Shown piece after piece: positions 5,085 to 5,467 of a stretch of 5,467 bases of DNA. How positions within the stretch are numbered: position 1 is the stretch's first letter; each line of letters opens with the position of its first letter. The notes under the pieces were generated by a model. It saw only the letters and a program-made list of their open reading frames with translations, had not been told where the DNA came from and searched no databases. Position numbers and translations under genes: made by a program. Origin of the DNA: Sphingomonadaceae bacterium (GTDB lineage: Bacteria > Pseudomonadota > Alphaproteobacteria > Sphingomonadales > Sphingomonadaceae); the NCBI GenBank assembly GCA_004282995.1, contig SHLU01000158.1, positions 1 to 5,467 of the forward strand, given 5' to 3'.

Positions 5085-5127
5085 CGGCCACCGCAACGGC
5101 GGGGCCGTCGGGTACACACGGGCCGAC
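5085..5127 (+). other. GC-rich structured leader upstream of dksA
   Basis: Two alternative stems can form in the predicted leader RNA. CGGCC (5085-5089) pairs with GGCCG (5103-5107), with an inner CCG-CAA-CGG hairpin at 5091-5099. GTCGG (5107-5111) pairs with CCGAC (5123-5127). They share only base 5107. An imperfect direct repeat of GGGCCGNC-GGG type also spans 5102-5131. No known riboswitch is recognised. Confidence 0.35.
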
Positions 5128-5152
5128 CGGGAAGTGCTGCGAGAGGATGAAG

Positions 5153-5467
5153 ATGGCCGTTTCGGCGCATGACGAAACTGAAGTTCTGAAAAAGGCTAAG
5201 GACAGGTTGGGGGAAGATTACGTCCCCACCGAGGACGAGCCATACATGAACGAAAAGCAGCAGGATTATTTCCGTATGCTGCTATTGGAATGGAAAAAAT
5301 CCATTCATTCGGCTGCCGGGGTGACGTTGCAATCGTTGCAGGACGGTCCGATCCGGGAGCCCGATCTCAACGACCGCGCTTCCAGTGAAACCGACTGGAG
5401 CATCGAGTTGCGGACACGCGACCGCCAGCGCAAGCTGATTGGCAAGATCGACAGCGCTCTGCGTCGC
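5153..5467 (+). CDS. dksA: RNA polymerase-binding transcription factor DksA, N-terminal part (cut by the window edge)
   Basis: DksA binds the secondary channel of RNA polymerase and, with ppGpp, adjusts transcription of rRNA and amino-acid genes in the stringent response. The 105 codons present cover the N-terminal region and most of the coiled coil: EPYMNEKQQDYFRMLLLEWK near 29-48, then EPDLNDRASSETDWSIELR near 69-87, then TRDRQRKLIGKIDSALR. D71 and D74 at the coiled-coil tip match the functionally key D71/D74 of E. coli DksA, even in number. The zinc-finger cysteines lie beyond the window. The ATG at 5153 is preferred because GAGAGG lies 6 nt before it; the in-frame ATG at 5147 would directly abut that Shine-Dalgarno. 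The family is about 150 residues long, so about 45 are missing. It is divergent from the Sel1 gene. Confidence 0.95.
   Translation, partial: MAVSAHDETEVLKKAKDRLGEDYVPTEDEPYMNEKQQDYFRMLLLEWKKSIHSAAGVTLQSLQDGPIREPDLNDRASSETDWSIELRTRDRQRKLIGKIDSALRR

Larger units (their letters stand above)
4854..5152. promoter_or_regulatory. Divergent intergenic region between the Sel1 gene and dksA
   Basis: This 299-bp gap holds no gene I can support. Its middle part, about 4910-5010, is clearly more AT-rich than its surroundings and contains three TTAA-type elements (4932, 4971, 4993). It must carry promoters for both flanking genes. The right third is GC-rich and likely the dksA leader. Confidence 0.7.

Noticed and set aside
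5147..5152. ATG at 5147 as dksA start
   Set aside because: It directly abuts the GAGAGG Shine-Dalgarno; the ATG at 5153 has the right 6-nt spacing and gives D71/D74 numbering as in E. coli.

Overview
The window looks like chromosomal DNA of an alphaproteobacterium of the order Sphingomonadales (Erythrobacteraceae or Sphingomonadaceae). It is GC-rich and densely packed, with stop/start overlaps of the ATGA and GTGA type. It carries a bacterial serine palmitoyltransferase gene paired with its own acyl carrier protein gene, the usual sphingolipid-synthesis arrangement of sphingomonads. The divK-like regulator, DUF3572, COG3146-type acyltransferase and alphaproteobacterial Sel1 protein agree with this. 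No mobile element, CRISPR array, tRNA or rRNA was seen.

Layout. (1) Positions 1-769, minus strand: acp then spt (5'-partial in window terms; its C-terminal half lies beyond position 1), joined by a 4-nt ATGA overlap. This makes the first sphingolipid intermediate, 3-ketodihydrosphingosine, from serine and an acyl thioester. (2) Positions 770-888: a leader with a perfect GGGCGC/GCGCCC inverted repeat. (3) Positions 889-1251, minus strand: a single-domain DivK-type response regulator with a GTG start and a strong Shine-Dalgarno. (4) Positions 1297-4525, plus strand: five genes, each overlapping the next (DUF3572 protein, HAD-family hydrolase, RidA-family protein, glycerophosphodiester phosphodiesterase, COG3146/FemAB-like N-acyltransferase). 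The overlaps are 4, 4, 8 and 4 nt, so they almost certainly form one translationally coupled operon. (5) Positions 4527-4853, minus strand: a small Sel1-repeat protein that converges on the operon with one base between stop codons. (6) Positions 4854-5152: a divergent regulatory region with a CtrA-like site, several inverted repeats and a candidate dksA promoter. (7) Positions 5153-5467: the first 105 codons of dksA, running off the right edge.

How the genes may work together. spt and acp are a clear functional pair. The five-gene operon mixes a metabolite-repair deaminase, a small-molecule phosphatase-like protein, a phosphodiester lipid-headgroup hydrolase and an acyl/aminoacyl transferase. 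A link to phospholipid turnover or envelope modification is possible but is inference from context. DivK, the CtrA-like site and DksA are cell-cycle and stringent-response regulators; their nearness may be coincidental. Nothing here proves a new system. The most promising unexplained unit is the five-gene coupled operon with its uncharacterised HAD and COG3146 members.
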